DNA of 64,000 nucleotides from NCBI GenBank assembly GCA_958299035.1, contig CATQJL010000223.1:54232302-54296301 (forward strand), given 5' to 3'. Made by a program: the position numbers and the translations under genes. The notes beneath the pieces were generated by a model. That model worked only from the letters and a program-made list of their open reading frames with translations, made no database searches and had not been told where the DNA came from. This document shows positions 52,662 to 64,000 of this stretch, one piece after another. Numbering within the stretch: the stretch's first letter is position 1; every line of letters starts with the position of its first letter. The stretch comes from Cylicocyclus nassatus (lineage: Eukaryota > Nematoda > Chromadorea > Rhabditida > Strongylidae).

Positions 52662-54454
52662 TTGGCAAAGTCAAGGTATTAATAACACCCACTTCCCTAT
52701 CTTGTGAGCAATCTAAAGTGATGATAATAGTTGATGAGGCTTGCGAAAGAAAGAATGATATTATCTGTTTCCAGTTCTCCTTACTCTCACTCTCAACTCT
52801 TACCTATTCTTAGGGCTTTTCGTTGATGCTCAAAGTGATAATGGACATTTGTAATTATAGGATTGAAAACGTGGAAGCAGATTTGCTGACATGAACCAAA
52901 TCCGAGATTTTCAAGCGTTCATCAACAAGGATCATCATATTACAAAAAATCGTTGATTGAACTTTTAATTTTTGAATGGAGTTTGTCGACAAGGCGCTCA
53001 GAACAAAAAGAAATAAAGTAGCAATTAACGTTATGCACTTGCCACAGCAACCAGCAAAAAGAGCATGTTCCAGCAGCTTTAAAGAATTGTTGTATCATAA
53101 GGAAAACCAAAATTCCAGCCAGCAACGTGCAATACAAGTTTGCCAGTTCGAATTAACAACTTCAAAATCATCCGGTTTCGCTGAAATACAAAAATATGAG
53201 ACTTCTTATAAGTTAATTGAGCTATTCTCTTTCAAATGGTGTTTATAAGAAAGATCATACGGATTCTACTAGACAAAACCAATCGAAGAAAAATATGCCG
53301 CTTGACCAGCTCTTTAAAATGATAAGGAGGAGATAAAAATCCAAAAAAATTGTATAAGAAATGCGGTCTTGCCAACACGCTTTACACAGAGGCTGCTCTG
53401 AAACTTCCAAAGGAAAAAAATCAGTCTTGCAGTTTTGCACAAATTACAGGATTTCAAACTAAGAATTCTATCAAAAAACGAACTTATCTACAAGTTTCTG
53501 CAAGGGTTTGGGGAATGCTATAGTTCTATTGGGCCACTCTCACTTCTCCAGCTATAGATCGCTTTGGTACAAGGAGTTAGGACTGTTTTAGTTCTAATTT
53601 TGAGCCATTCTCAATTCTCCGATTATATGTAGGTGGCTTTGATCACATGTCTTCTTTAGTTTGAAGATACCCTGTGTCTGCTGATACAACTACTCAGATT
53701 CTAATCTACTCAAAAAATTTCAAGCAAATACTCTTACTTCATCTTTCCGCACTTTTCCCTGATTTTACAGCGAAGGACAATTCCCATCAATTCGTAAATT
53801 AAGAACAGAAGGTTGGAGCTGCTAACGTACAAGTTTCGCATAGATATACCGATGCATGTGATTCATAGCTGTGAGTCCGACAAGTTCTCAATGAGCTCAT
53901 TTCGAGGACACATCAAGTACATTGTCTACACAGCATTCTTTCTACTTCTTCAAATAACTAGAACATTATGTAGATCCTGTTTGAAAAACAAAATAATCCG
54001 CGCTGTTTTCACGCTTCTAATAACAATTTGACTTCCTCTCCTTTCTGCAACACCATTTCAGAATATTTTATCTGTGAAAAATCAACTGTGAAGATTCACT
54101 AAATCCTTCCCAAAAACCCTAAAATTTTGATCAGCTGTCTTTTCTGTCCAATAAATTGGAACTAATCAATTCAATATGTACACAGTACAATCTCAGCGAA
54201 TCAGAATAACTGACTTTGATATAGATCGCTTAAACTAAACCCTTAACAATAAACATATCATGCAATAGAAATCTTTGTCTTACTTGATTCAACAGTTTTT
54301 ATTTGCTTTTTTACTGATGATGCCTGAAAACTTTCACAATTGGCATCTAGTTCGCCCTTGGCTGACAAGTTTTTTACTCGACGTTTTGGGACGGATTTCG
54401 GGTCATAAAACATTCAAGAAAAAAAATTAGTAACTAACGCCAGAAAACTACTAT
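52662..54454. other. Nothing firmly recognised
   Basis: An ATG ORF of 90 codons (52976-53248) and one of 72 (53813-54031) lack motifs, splice context and G+C rise; probably chance. Confidence 0.3.
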
Positions 54455-55143
54455 AGAGGATTTCTTAAAAAATGTGCACACTGTTTGGTCGGTAACATCT
54501 CTTTTGCTCTAATGCCTTTCGGCGCTTATAAGATACCAATCTGCAGAACTTTGCTTCGAATTGAAATCAGATTTACTGATCGGATCAATGATCGCTCTTC
54601 ATTCACTTCAATACTGTCGGATCATGGTAAGCATACAGAGCTAGCTATTGCGAAATAGGCCCTTCGATGGGGAACTTTTAAAAAACAACATCTGCAAAAT
54701 GTCTGTGTCAATATTTACGTTCACGCTAACTTAGCAACTTCTAACGACATTTCGAGCCTCTTTAGTGGTAATAACATTAGTGAGGAACAGTGGAGGAACT
54801 GGTTACGGCTTACGCGGTGTGATCTACGAAAATAACATCATGGTAAAGCGGAAATTTCATATCAGAATCAACTTTGACTAGCTTAGTAGAAGAGTTTTTG
54901 GCTTGTCGATTTCCCGCCTGAAGCACTACTTATGTGACTCGCAATGACTTAAAACCCTCCAAAATTTCTGCCGTAATCCTAAGATAATGAAAAGAGGTCG
55001 GTGATAAACTTTATACTGTATCTAAGTTGAAGCAAGCTCAAGTGATACCAAAAATCAACTAAATCGGAATGAGTTACTCCTAAAGGGAGTTAAAAGAAGT
55101 TACTCGGTCAGACTGTATTTTCTGCGTTTTTTGGAACCCTTGT
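54455..55143. mobile_element. TIR element, CAGGGTGTCCC..AACACTG family, copy 1
   Basis: Left ttaaaaaatgtgcacactgt ttgg and right cagactgtattttctgcgtt ttttggaaccc are diverged inverted ends. Inner blocks ctttcggcgcttat and accgtaatcctaag-type sequence match copies at 58742-59538 and 62270-62928. Confidence 0.5.
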
Positions 55144-58100
55144 ATCAAAAGATTTGTAAATTTGTTACTTATACTTTCGTCTTATAAAAACTTTACCTAC
55201 TTTGCTTCTCCGCAGTATTTCTCTTCTTCATCATTCTTTCATTACTTCAACTGAACCACATATGTATAAATATTTACATTTATGATTATATTTAAACTTG
55301 ATGAATCTTTCATGGCCAGAAATCACTGGCTGACCAAGGGCGTGGGTCCCGGAGGGTCTGAGAATGGGTCGCTAGATTTTTTATGATCTTATGCGCTAAA
55401 AAATTATGAAAGTGACATTTTTCCTTGCAAATAGTCAAAGTAATTTGAAGAACTCTGAAAAGAGATTAGCTTTGTAAAAAAAATTTTTTTTTGGAAGAGT
55501 GGTTTCGACCACGCTAATTTTTCAATAAATCTTAGGACCTCTAGCACTCAAAAAATCATAAGAAAGGAAATTTTCGAAATGCTGACGACAGTCCTTGGTT
55601 TGCCCCAAAAGCATAGTTGGGACTTAAGAATAAGCCTACCAAACTTCGAAATCTTATTTTCTCTGCTAATTATCTTAATCTTTAATAGCATGACATTGAC
55701 TTATTTGCATTTTTGCTAACAGACTTGAAGAGACTATAAACACTATGGCAAATACAGCTCAATATATTTGTAAAAGCCTAATAAATCTATGTTTATCGTT
55801 CTTTCTTGTCGACAACATCTGCGCATAAGCCGGCTGTGCTCTCTATGTTTACTGGACGTCTGCAATCTGTAGTATATGCATGGTATTTGTTTCCGCGCAA
55901 ATGCTGTCGTCACCGCATTACAACAAACTTCAATATTGGACGGCAGGATAAATCCCGAATGGAAGACGGGAAATTGTTCGCACCAAAGAGCCTAAAATCA
56001 GAAATGCTCCAACTCCAAATATGTCCCAGAACTGGCAGCAGATGTTTCAAAGAGCCAGGTTTTTTTAGTGTTTAAGCATTGACCCTGTCACGAGAAAGTG
56101 ACAGCCCCATGAACATGCGGAGGATCAATAAAGCGTCTGATCCTTCTTCAAAACACATTGGGCCCGATAGCTTAGCAAGTATGTTAGTTAGACTTTCGAG
56201 AATGTTATGTCAGCTGTTTCTGCACCAGACACTCTCGAAGTTGTTTTTGAAAAGATCAAGCAAACTAAATGGGGTGCAGCCCCTCTTGGCTCACTTCACT
56301 TCTCACTGTTAACTTTTACTGCCTCTCAGACTAGAGCATCTAGCTAATTGTTGGGGCAACACATACTCGTGGGTCTTTATCGGCTCAGGGTCGTAAGAAA
56401 AATCCTCTTGAAACTCGAGTAATCACGAAAAAAAACTCGGCTAATGGCGTTGACGATAGCACATTATAGGTGGATCAATGAGGTTTGCTACAGCGAATTT
56501 CATTGACTTGATTCTCAGTCGCTTTACCCGGGTCAGTTCATGTCCCCTACATTCTCATTTATTGTTTACGTCCACCGAGTGGAACAATAAACAAGCGGGT
56601 ACCGTGCGAGGATTTTCGCCCGAGAAATTGATCAATCTTATTGCTTTCCACAGCGTTCTCCACTCGTGAAAGCTTTGCCGCAGCTGGTGAACAATTTTTT
56701 GGATCTTTTCATGAATGTTTGCCTTGCTTTCTGTTCTCCTTGACTCAAGTAAACCAGCTTTCAAACCTATTTCTCACACAGGTGCATCGTTGAGCTACTC
56801 TTTCAAAATTAGAATTTTTTGAACCCCTAGAATCAATCTTTTGCCCTAAATCCAGCGGAAATTTTGCTCACATTTCTATCTATGCATATCGTCCCAAAAC
56901 CGAATCTTAAATATTGAATTCCTCGTTTCGAGAGCTCTTCAACAGAAATTTGTGGCGCTCTCTTCTTTTTGTGGGTCCTAAAACGCAAATCCATCCCATC
57001 AGCTACGTAGGTGAGTTGTTTATTCAGATAAAGAACGACTGACGAAGATACACAGAGAGTTGACTTTCCAATTAGTCATATCACAAGCGAGGTTGAGTCT
57101 CTTCGCCTCACTTTGTCTCATTTTTCTTTCTGCCTGTGCTCTGCTTCCAATTTTCTTAGCGAGAATAGAACTTTGCAAATAGATCCTTTTCCTCAAATTC
57201 GTTTTTTTACCGCTATTCGTTCGAAATAATTGATGGGCGTATGATCTCCTAAGCAATGAGTGCGGTAAAATTACAGGCACTTCAGATGGTAGGTGTAACT
57301 TGCTGTTAAACCAATTCATGCCAAAATATTTCACTTCGCATATATTTAGAGGTGACGCCCTTTAAATGATCAGATAAGGGATTTGTTTTGATAACAGCGA
57401 CTACAAAAAAGTATGAAATCAGCTTATAAAAACTGAGAAATTGAGTGCTGAAAAAAAGAAGTAAATGAACTTTTCCTTCTGCTGTGCTATTTCGACAGCG
57501 TAGACCAATCCGGGGGAGACGCAAAGCCAGTCGTTTAAATTTTTATGAAATCACAGATATATATGAAAATAAAAAGTCATAACTATGGTAACTGCTCGTT
57601 TCCTCTACCTTCAGACTACTGTTCTTGATCTTTGCAGTGTTTCCCGAAATTTCGTTATTAAGGAGCTTCAACAATCTCAATTCTAGCAAGAAATTCTAGG
57701 TCATCTGCATTTACCTAGAATTTTCTGGAGCCTATCTGGAAAGATTTATATATTTTACACTTGGAGCAGCAAATCAGTTGATAATGATACTATGTATGTA
57801 GTAGCCAATATTATGTAATAATTCGATTTTGATTGTATTTTTGAAGGTAATTCTTAGAATGCTCTAGAAATCACTCCCTGCCTTGGAGAATTGGATCGCT
57901 GTTTTTCACAAGGATTGACCCTCCCTATGTTTGACTCATAATTTGATGTGCTGAAGGCTGAAGCCAATAATTTCAATCCTGGAAGATGAAATCATGATAT
58001 TCTGAGAAAGCTGCAGAAAACCTTCTGAAATACGGGAAATTTTCCATTTTTCCGTCCCGCTCTTCATCAAAAATCTCGGCTTGCTCGATCTTCATCCAGC

Positions 58101-58235
58101 AGGAATGATTTTCCACATTTCATTGATTGTCTTAGCTATAAGTTGATGAAAGCGCTGTTGAGTTTCTGTGCACTTGAGGACTACGTATATCAATGTATTC
58201 ATCTATCATGTATTCATTCTAACGCAAAATTTTTT
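55144..58235. other. Long region with no recognised gene
   Basis: Contains a small inverted repeat around 55375-55555 (tttttatgatcttatgcgct / aaaaaatcataag) but no ORF, splice model or repeat family that I can support. Confidence 0.35.
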
Positions 58236-58243
58236 ACAGCAGA

Positions 58244-58310
58244 ATGGCCGAGGAGTCGGGAAATTTCACAGTAGAAACAAAGCATAGGAACTGTCGTATC
58301 ACTGTTAAAG
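58244..58310 (+). CDS. Likely first exon of the BTB gene
   Basis: ATG four bases after the acceptor ttttttacag (SL-like). Encodes MAEESGNFTVETKHRNCRIT VK and ends in phase 1 at a gtgatc donor. The link to the BTB exons at 59725 rests on strand, spacing and matching phase. An exon carrying the missing start of the BTB fold has not been found. Confidence 0.4.
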
Positions 58311-58741
58311 GTGATCATTTTATTCCTTCCCATACATCCTTTTTTCCGAGTTATATTGGACTTAACCAGACTGTGTACTTTGATGCTAGCGCATTTTGTG
58401 GTAGCATTTCGTCTTTTTTTCCAAGCGCAGCTTAAATTGAAGGGTAAACAAATTTCGTAACTCTTACACAAACACCCCAGAGTTCGCGAGGATAAGTTTA
58501 AAGCTAAGCTGGGCGAGTGGAGGGCTCTTATAGCTTTAGATCAATAACGAGCTGCTACGGTAAGATGGCAAAATTTTGTAGGTAAATTAATCCAAACTTG
58601 GAGGAGAACTTGAGATCCTATATGTTTCGGTTGAAAACTTTTTGGAAGGCCCTTCAACCAAGTGACCTTGTAGGCGACAAATCAATTTATTCTTGGCCGT
58701 TAAATTCAACTCCAAACCCCAACCCAGACCGTCTTTCTACC

Positions 58742-59538
58742 GTCCTCCTCCAGCACAATTATTGGTCCGTCGCGTTTGTTAAACGTTAGTAACTCTCTTC
58801 CCACAAAGCCTTCTGCATTGTTCAAATCACCATTCAGTAGAGCGGACTGCTCCTTAGATTTACAGCATGAAGCGATCAACACTCGCTGTCCGTTACCGTA
58901 GGATTACGGTAGGAACTTTTAGCATACAGCGCCATTGTGAGATACTGTAGATAAAATTGCGGAAATTTGTTTAGTAGTCTTATTAGACAGGTAAATTTTA
59001 TTGGACAACTTTTCACGAGTTTTTGAATCGCTTCACATGATTTAGTCACACTTTTGAAAACACTGAAAAACTTTTGTTGAGGTTACCTGTAACTTATGAA
59101 ATAGAACTCGGAAGAATACTAAGTTCTGTTCATAAGAGGATCAGTTTAGCCTAATGAAGAGTTTCCAGCTTATGTATCCATTCTTTATCTTTATACTTTA
59201 TCTTTACACTCAAGGTGTACCATTTAAATTGAATGAAAAAACTTTAAACTAAAATGAAGAACTGTTAGCGTGGGGCCATTCGTCCTAGACACTCAAAGAA
59301 CAACAAAGAAAGCTCTACTTTCTGGAGCAAAATATGGCCACTGATGCCTAAAACCCTCTTCAAAATTCTTACCGTAATCTCACAGTAAGAGCGAGGTGAC
59401 TTACTAATCACTGTAGGTCTAACAATCAGATGAAGCTTGCTCTACTGAACAGTAATTGAAGCTATCAGGTAGAAGACTAGGTGGGAAGAGAGTTACATAG
59501 GAACAAATGGTGTGTAGTCACTTTTGGGGTAGCTTGTA
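58742..59538. mobile_element. TIR element, CAGGGTGTCCC..AACACTG family, copy 2
   Basis: gttagtaactctcttcccac near 58785 is mirrored by gtgggaagagagttac at 59489. Inner cgctgtccgttaccgtagga ttacgg matches 62.4 kb. It lies in the presumed BTB gene intron. Confidence 0.6.
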
Positions 59539-59724
59539 TAGATTATAGATGTGGCTTTGGCAATAGCTTGGCTAGTGTTTCCAATCATCTCCATCTAAAA
59601 AGCCCAAGTACTCAGATTGCTTATAATATTGCCTAAAAGGTAACAAATGCGGTAGGGCAGGAAAATATACCCAGAGTTTCTGCAAGTGATGTGTGATGAA
59701 ATGGTCGAAATGACGTCTTTCCAG

Positions 59725-61226
59725 GGACAACATTCTACGTGAATGGGCACTTCTTAGCAGAAATTTCTAAATTTTTCGATATCGCCTTCTTTGGAGAGTT
59801 TGCTGAGGCTCGAGACAAGCTAATTAGCTTGGAAAGCGAAACGCCAGCAGATATCGCACTCTTTCTAGACATAGTACATCCGGGTGGAAAAAAGAAAGTC
59901 ACAGGTGTGTTTGCAGTATATTTCCTTTGTATTTTCTATAGATTTTCATAAATTTTCAGAAAAAAGTTGCGGATTAATGATGCGTTACTCGGACATCTGG
60001 GATATTCCTTCACTCAGGGAAAAGTGTAAAGAATTTCTATGTGAGTCTCTCTGATACTTCTTATTTTCATGCTTCTCATTTTACCGCATAACTAAAAAAC
60101 AGACAAAAAATAAATAGTGCAAGTGTAACATGCTTGTGAGAAGGGAGCACTACGAAAAATTATACTCGCAAGTGATTTCTTTAAAAAACGATTTTAGAAG
60201 TTTTGAATAAAAATAATGTGTCCTTGGGTAACATTTATGGGAATACTGTTATTGTGGGCCCTAAAAACTAGTCAGTTGGTAAATCTGGCGCTATTGCAAA
60301 ATTTCAAATTTGTCTCGCATTCCGTGTAAGACTACTTGACTAGCTGATGGCGAATATCCTTCCTTCAATGTAAAGTCTCAGGAACACCTAAGTACCAATA
60401 ATACTTACCTTACCCTGACCTTACCTTAAGGGGTAATCGTAAAAATGAACAATCTATGATGACTGAACTCGTGATTAGCATGTCAGGTAACCTTTCTAAA
60501 AGTTATAATGATTTCTGCAGTTCTGATTCCATCCCGTCTACCCAAGTAACCCTGTTTACGCGCATGGTAAGGCCCTACAAGAAGGCCATACCATGCGCAT
60601 TAAATATTATTTAACATATCACCAGTTCGATTAACGCGCTTAGGTTAAAAGAAATCAGAGTTCATTCATTTTTGATGAACAAAATGGAATTATTGATTTA
60701 TAGTTTTCGGAGCTAATGATTACTTGATAAAAAAGACTCAAACACTAAGAAACACTACTCAAACATTAAGAAAGGGGAATTTTGAACTGCAAAAATGTTC
60801 AATTTTTTGAGCTTTTTGAAAAAATGTCAGCAGACGAAGCTCCAAAATCACGGCTTGTTCGCATAGCCCCAGTGGTTGCCTATATAAGTAGACTCATAAT
60901 TTTCGAATTTAGTGTACAATTTCCCAAGGCTTCGACCGTCGTTTGAAACGACGTTGGGTCTCCTCGAGACCGCCTACCTCCACGGTTTTGATCACTGCTC
61001 AGACCAATTGATCTCGCGCCTTGCTGGCTTTGGACAGGTATTTCTCGATCAGCAAGGAATGCTCAATAAAGTATGTGAAAAAATGTTTTTTTTCAAAAAT
61101 CCGTTGAATGGTGTTTTACTAGATTGCTGACGCTCGCACCATTGCTGCTTTATTCTCAGCTGCTCCCAAGGATAGAATTATTGTGAAGAAATTTGCGCAT
61201 TGTCTAACGTCTCTGGGAAACAGGTG
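59725..61226 (+). CDS. BTB/POZ-domain protein, 3' exons
   Basis: Exons: 59725-59904, 59960-60040, 60913-61070, 61123-61223 (or to 61226). All phases agree. The first exon encodes the core BTB strand-helix (FYVNGHFLAEISKFFDIAFF, then GEFAEA), and DIALFLDIVHP is the expected following motif. The next two give MMRYSDIWDIPSLREKCKEF and LLETAYLHGFDHCSDQLISR. The last gives ADARTIAALFSAAPKDRIIV and HCLTSLGN. BTB proteins dimerise and often act as adaptors for CUL3 ubiquitin ligases or as regulators; nematodes have many. The end is ambiguous: AAC AGG TGA GTG gives a stop if unspliced and a perfect donor if spliced. The N-terminal part of the BTB domain is not accounted for. Confidence 0.75.
60041..60912. 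other. BTB gene intron with one hairpin
   Basis: gcgcatggtaaggcc / ggccataccatgcgc at 60559-60600 is an imperfect hairpin. Otherwise nothing recognised. Confidence 0.4.
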
Positions 61227-61344
61227 AGTGCATATAGGAAGGTTTTTGGAAGGAGTGATGGGCAAGAGGACGTGGCTGAGAAAGAGATGGAGCAGTTGTC
61301 AAGAAATAAGCTCCACTTTTTCTATCAAAGCGTTTACATTAGGC

Positions 61345-61555
61345 TCTGACCCATTACCAGTGTTACCCGTGTTACTCGTATTACTATCGTTACTAGTGTT
61401 ATCGGTTTTATTGCTGTTGAGTAGTGAAGATCACAAATACAGTCTCACTCTAGAAATCAATCTCATCTATTAGTAACCGAGTAACATTAGTAAAAGGTAA
61501 CACGGGTAACATGGGTAACACTTGTTACACCGATAACACGGGTAAAGTAGAGGCT
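61345..61555. mobile_element. Fold-back element with 9-bp minisatellite arms, copy 2
   Basis: Left arm attaccagtgttacccgtgt tactcgtattac.. in 9-bp steps; right arm gtaacacgggtaacatgggt aac.. The core aaatacagtctcactctaga aatcaatctcat is the reverse complement, with a few changes, of the core at 31505-31560. Confidence 0.7.
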
Positions 61556-62269
61556 TAAGGCCAAAGCTCAAATGAATGTCAAAGTAGACACAATTTTTTT
61601 TAGTATGCCATGAAAGCCCGTCGTATAAGGTAAGCTACAAAAGTCGCAAAGTAGCCAGAGCTATCAAAGCCCATGTATTTTGGGCTGAAACAAGGATAGA
61701 ACAGTTTATAAACGTTTAGTGTGATTTCACTCCCTCCTCGATATTACGCAGTAGTACTTCTATAAACATTTGATCATGATCATAAGGAACTCTGGACAAT
61801 GTAAAAATTGGTGAAAATGCCGATAACTCCCGACCCAGAGTGGATCTCCAGCTAAGGAGGGCTGTTTTGGGATCAGCGTTCCAAGCTCCTTCAGATAATA
61901 CATGTTTCACACTGAAAGGCCACTGCGACCTCTGACACTTCCCTTGTTAGTAGCTACCATCCCTTTTTTTGGGGTACGGAATGTAATCGGATATCAGGCA
62001 TAGAATTACAAAAATAACAACTTATTCTAGCTTCTAAAGCGTGATTAGGGTAATCTTGCATCATCAAAGTTGAGTTCTCATGGATTGCAAGGTTTCCGTA
62101 AAAAATCGCACTTCACCAATCCGCTTTCGTAATTTTACAGAACAGCTCTCCGAAAGAAGATATGAGCGTTAATTCTAAAATTTTTGAAGTTTTAGGCGGT
62201 ATAATATCAGCGAAATGCCCTACAAAAACACCTATGGGGATTTCCAATGGTTGTGTTTCTCTCTTGTAG
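61556..62269. other. Mostly unassigned; one end of the ACAAGG family
   Basis: aaaggccactgcgacctctg acacttcccttgtta at 61915-61953 is a right end of the ACAAGG MITE family. The left end could be near 61690 but is weak. Confidence 0.4.
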
Positions 62270-62928
62270 TTACATACACACTGTTTGATCGTTAATAACT
62301 CCGTTATTTTCATGTCTTTCGCCGAGCTTGAGGCACCATTCTGTGGAGCGAGGTTCAACTTAGATTTGTAGTATAGAGCGAATCACCGATCGCTGTTTGT
62401 TACTGTAGGATTACGGTATGAACTTCTCGCGTGTGGATTTGTTGTGAAATATGCCATTTGACAAAATTTGTTCGAAAAATCTTAAAAATTGTGTACCAGG
62501 GTTTTCGTGCGCGCCGATTCCATTAGATAACTTTTTACGAGTGTTTTTAGCTTTCTTGACAGTGTTCACATTTCTGACAAACACTAGAAATTCAGATATT
62601 ACGGTTTAAATAGGATAACCTTGAAAAGAAGCATCACAGTAAAATAGAAATTTCATATTCGAAATTGGCACCTTCCATCACCATAGTATAGAAAATTTTG
62701 GGTTGTTTGGTTCTGTTTCGAGGCAGAATATGGCCTACAATGGCCTAAAATCTTTGTCGAAGTTCCTACCGTAATCCTACAGTAATGAAGAGCGGTCGAC
62801 ATTCGCTCCATACTGTAAATCTAAGCTAAACCTCGCCCTATAGAATGGTGACTCAATCTTGGCGAAAGACGTGAAAACAAGGGAGTTATTAACAATCAAA
62901 CAGTGTTCACATTTTTTGGGACACCCTG
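62270..62928. mobile_element. TIR element, CAGGGTGTCCC..AACACTG family, copy 3
   Basis: Right end gtgttcacattttttgggac accctg followed by TA. The left end is diverged (acacactgtttgatcgttaa taactcc). Long inner inverted repeats (caccattctgtggagcgagg / cctcgccctatagaatggtg) span about 130 bases on each side. Confidence 0.65.
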
Positions 62929-63112
62929 TATTTGGTACAGATTTGATTAACCACTTACAGGTGTTGTAATTTTCGCTAAATTTATGCCACCTTAGGGCCT
63001 GATGGATTTAGACTTTCAAATGCTGTTACGTTTTTTCGAAGTTGTTCCGCAAACAAAGGAAAGCAGTTTCGCGTCTAGTGATGTCAATCTCCTCTATAAT
63101 TTCCAATCTGAC

Positions 63113-63765
63113 AAGGAGAGGATACTTAGTCGAAAGCACCGATCCAGATGAGACATACATCATCGTGACCTGCTGGAGCGCTGATTTCAAATCTGGCAAA
63201 ATCAGCTGCGGAGCGCCTTTGGGTGAGGAGCTATGACCTTTTCAATAGCCAAAAATTGAATGCGTAAATGGAGTAAAATTGATCGTTACAACATGTATGA
63301 TTGTCTCCACGATTCGTGTAGAGGTGTATTGCAGACTTTGCCTGATAACACAGGTAAACTTGTTAAATCTACACGTCGTAGCATTGTTTCTTGTACTCTC
63401 TCGCTATCAAAAACCGCCACGCTTTGTTGGCATAATCCCGCCTCTACACGAATCGTGGAGCCGATGATATATTTTACAGATAGACTCGTTTTAAATGTGA
63501 GTATTGCAGAGAGACATTTTTCTTTGCGCAGAGTAATCTGACAGACGTCACTCTTCCATTCGAGCCCAACGGGAGACTTCTGCGTATAATCTTTTTCTTC
63601 CCTCGACTTCAAATTTTCTTCACAAAAACAACCATAACTCGTTGCCCAAAGGCGCTCCGCAGCTGATTTTGCCAGATTTGAAATCAGCGCTCCAAGCACG
63701 TCACGATGATATATGCCTCATCTGGATTGGTGCTTTCGACTAAGTATCCTCTCCTTGTGAGTTAC
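63113..63765. mobile_element. ACAAGG..GATACTT family element, 650 bp
   Basis: acaaggagaggatacttagt cgaaagcaccgatccagatg ag is mirrored at 63715-63765, and the inner gcgctgatttcaaatctggc aaaatcagctgcggagcgcc is mirrored at 63650-63690: terminal inverted repeats of about 120 bases. The middle (63300-63475) has its own inverted ends, tctccacgattcgtgtagag, around sequence shared with the 33.3 kb hairpin, so it appears nested. Confidence 0.75.
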
Positions 63766-64000
63766 TATGTATCTCCCTTACTGGCAAATGGAAAAGTTTT
63801 TGGCCCAAATGATGAAATGGAAAATACATCCGGAATTCGGCCAAAATGGTAGGGCGGTCGAACAAATCTAACCTGAGTGGATGTAATATTACGAAAATCA
63901 CACTTGCTTCGCTGCATGATGCGAGGGGTTTACGGTAATTCTAAAGCATTAGGTTGGCGGGTAATTTATGTTGCACTTTTTTTAAATTCTGAAAAATTTC
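63766..64000. other. Window end, nothing recognised
   Basis: No coding or repeat signal in the last 235 bases. Confidence 0.35.

Noticed and set aside
58598..58789. ORF considered as a BTB gene exon
   Set aside because: Its second half lies in the terminal repeat of the 58.74-59.54 kb element and it does not fit the phase needed at 59725.

Overview
This window reads as nuclear DNA of a nematode, most probably a strongylid (hookworm-like) species. The genes have many small exons with TTTCAG-type acceptors, start codons lie a few bases after apparent trans-splice acceptors, the best-placed proteins look nematode-like, and the intergenic and intronic DNA is packed with mariner, Helitron, Penelope-like, RTE and MITE sequences. 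There is no bacterial gene organisation. The species call is inference; I could not run a search.

Three multi-exon genes can be assembled from the sequence with consistent splice phases. (1) A + strand gene, 2568-18612, has 12 exons and encodes a 386-residue TauE/SafE-family (sulfite exporter-like) membrane protein. Its introns of up to 6 kb hold most of the transposons of the first 18 kb. (2) A + strand gene, 38140-46508, has 7 exons and encodes a 385-residue STAR-type KH-domain RNA-binding protein; two of its introns carry MITEs and possibly a minus-strand gene. (3) A + strand BTB/POZ-domain gene has four clear exons at 59725-61223 and a likely first exon at 58244. Two weaker minus-strand genes end at 24816 (single-pass membrane protein with a long basic tail) and 39874 (small membrane protein).

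Layout: 1-600 weak secreted ORF; 1157-2022 mariner relic; 2568-18612 TauE gene hosting a TA-flanked mariner-type element (5543-6346), a nested mariner-in-TIR element (8620-10759), a nested MITE (about 12411-13125) and a 4.4 kb inverted pair of Penelope-like elements (about 13450-17860). 20.0-22.4 kb is a giant palindrome with MITEs. 22.5-28.3 kb holds MITEs, a tRNA-like SINE, a second Penelope fragment and a small minus-strand gene. 28.75-30.38 kb is a dead RTE retrotransposon. 30.4-37.9 kb is a run of Helitron-like, fold-back and mariner elements. 38.1-46.5 kb is the STAR gene. 46.5-58.2 kb is mostly unassigned, with a Helitron (51631-52661) and one TIR element. 58.2-61.2 kb is the BTB gene and 61.3-63.8 kb more fold-back and TIR elements.

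The most informative structures are transposon insertions whose empty site is still present in the opposite arm of the same inverted repeat. A Helitron and a CAGGGCCCGGC-ended element sit in one Penelope arm, and a TA-inserting MITE sits in one arm of the 1.8 kb palindrome. A pair of fold-back elements whose terminal repeats are 9-bp minisatellites around a shared core (31.35 and 61.35 kb) may be undescribed. Exon boundaries and family calls come from reading the sequence alone, with no alignment or transcript support.
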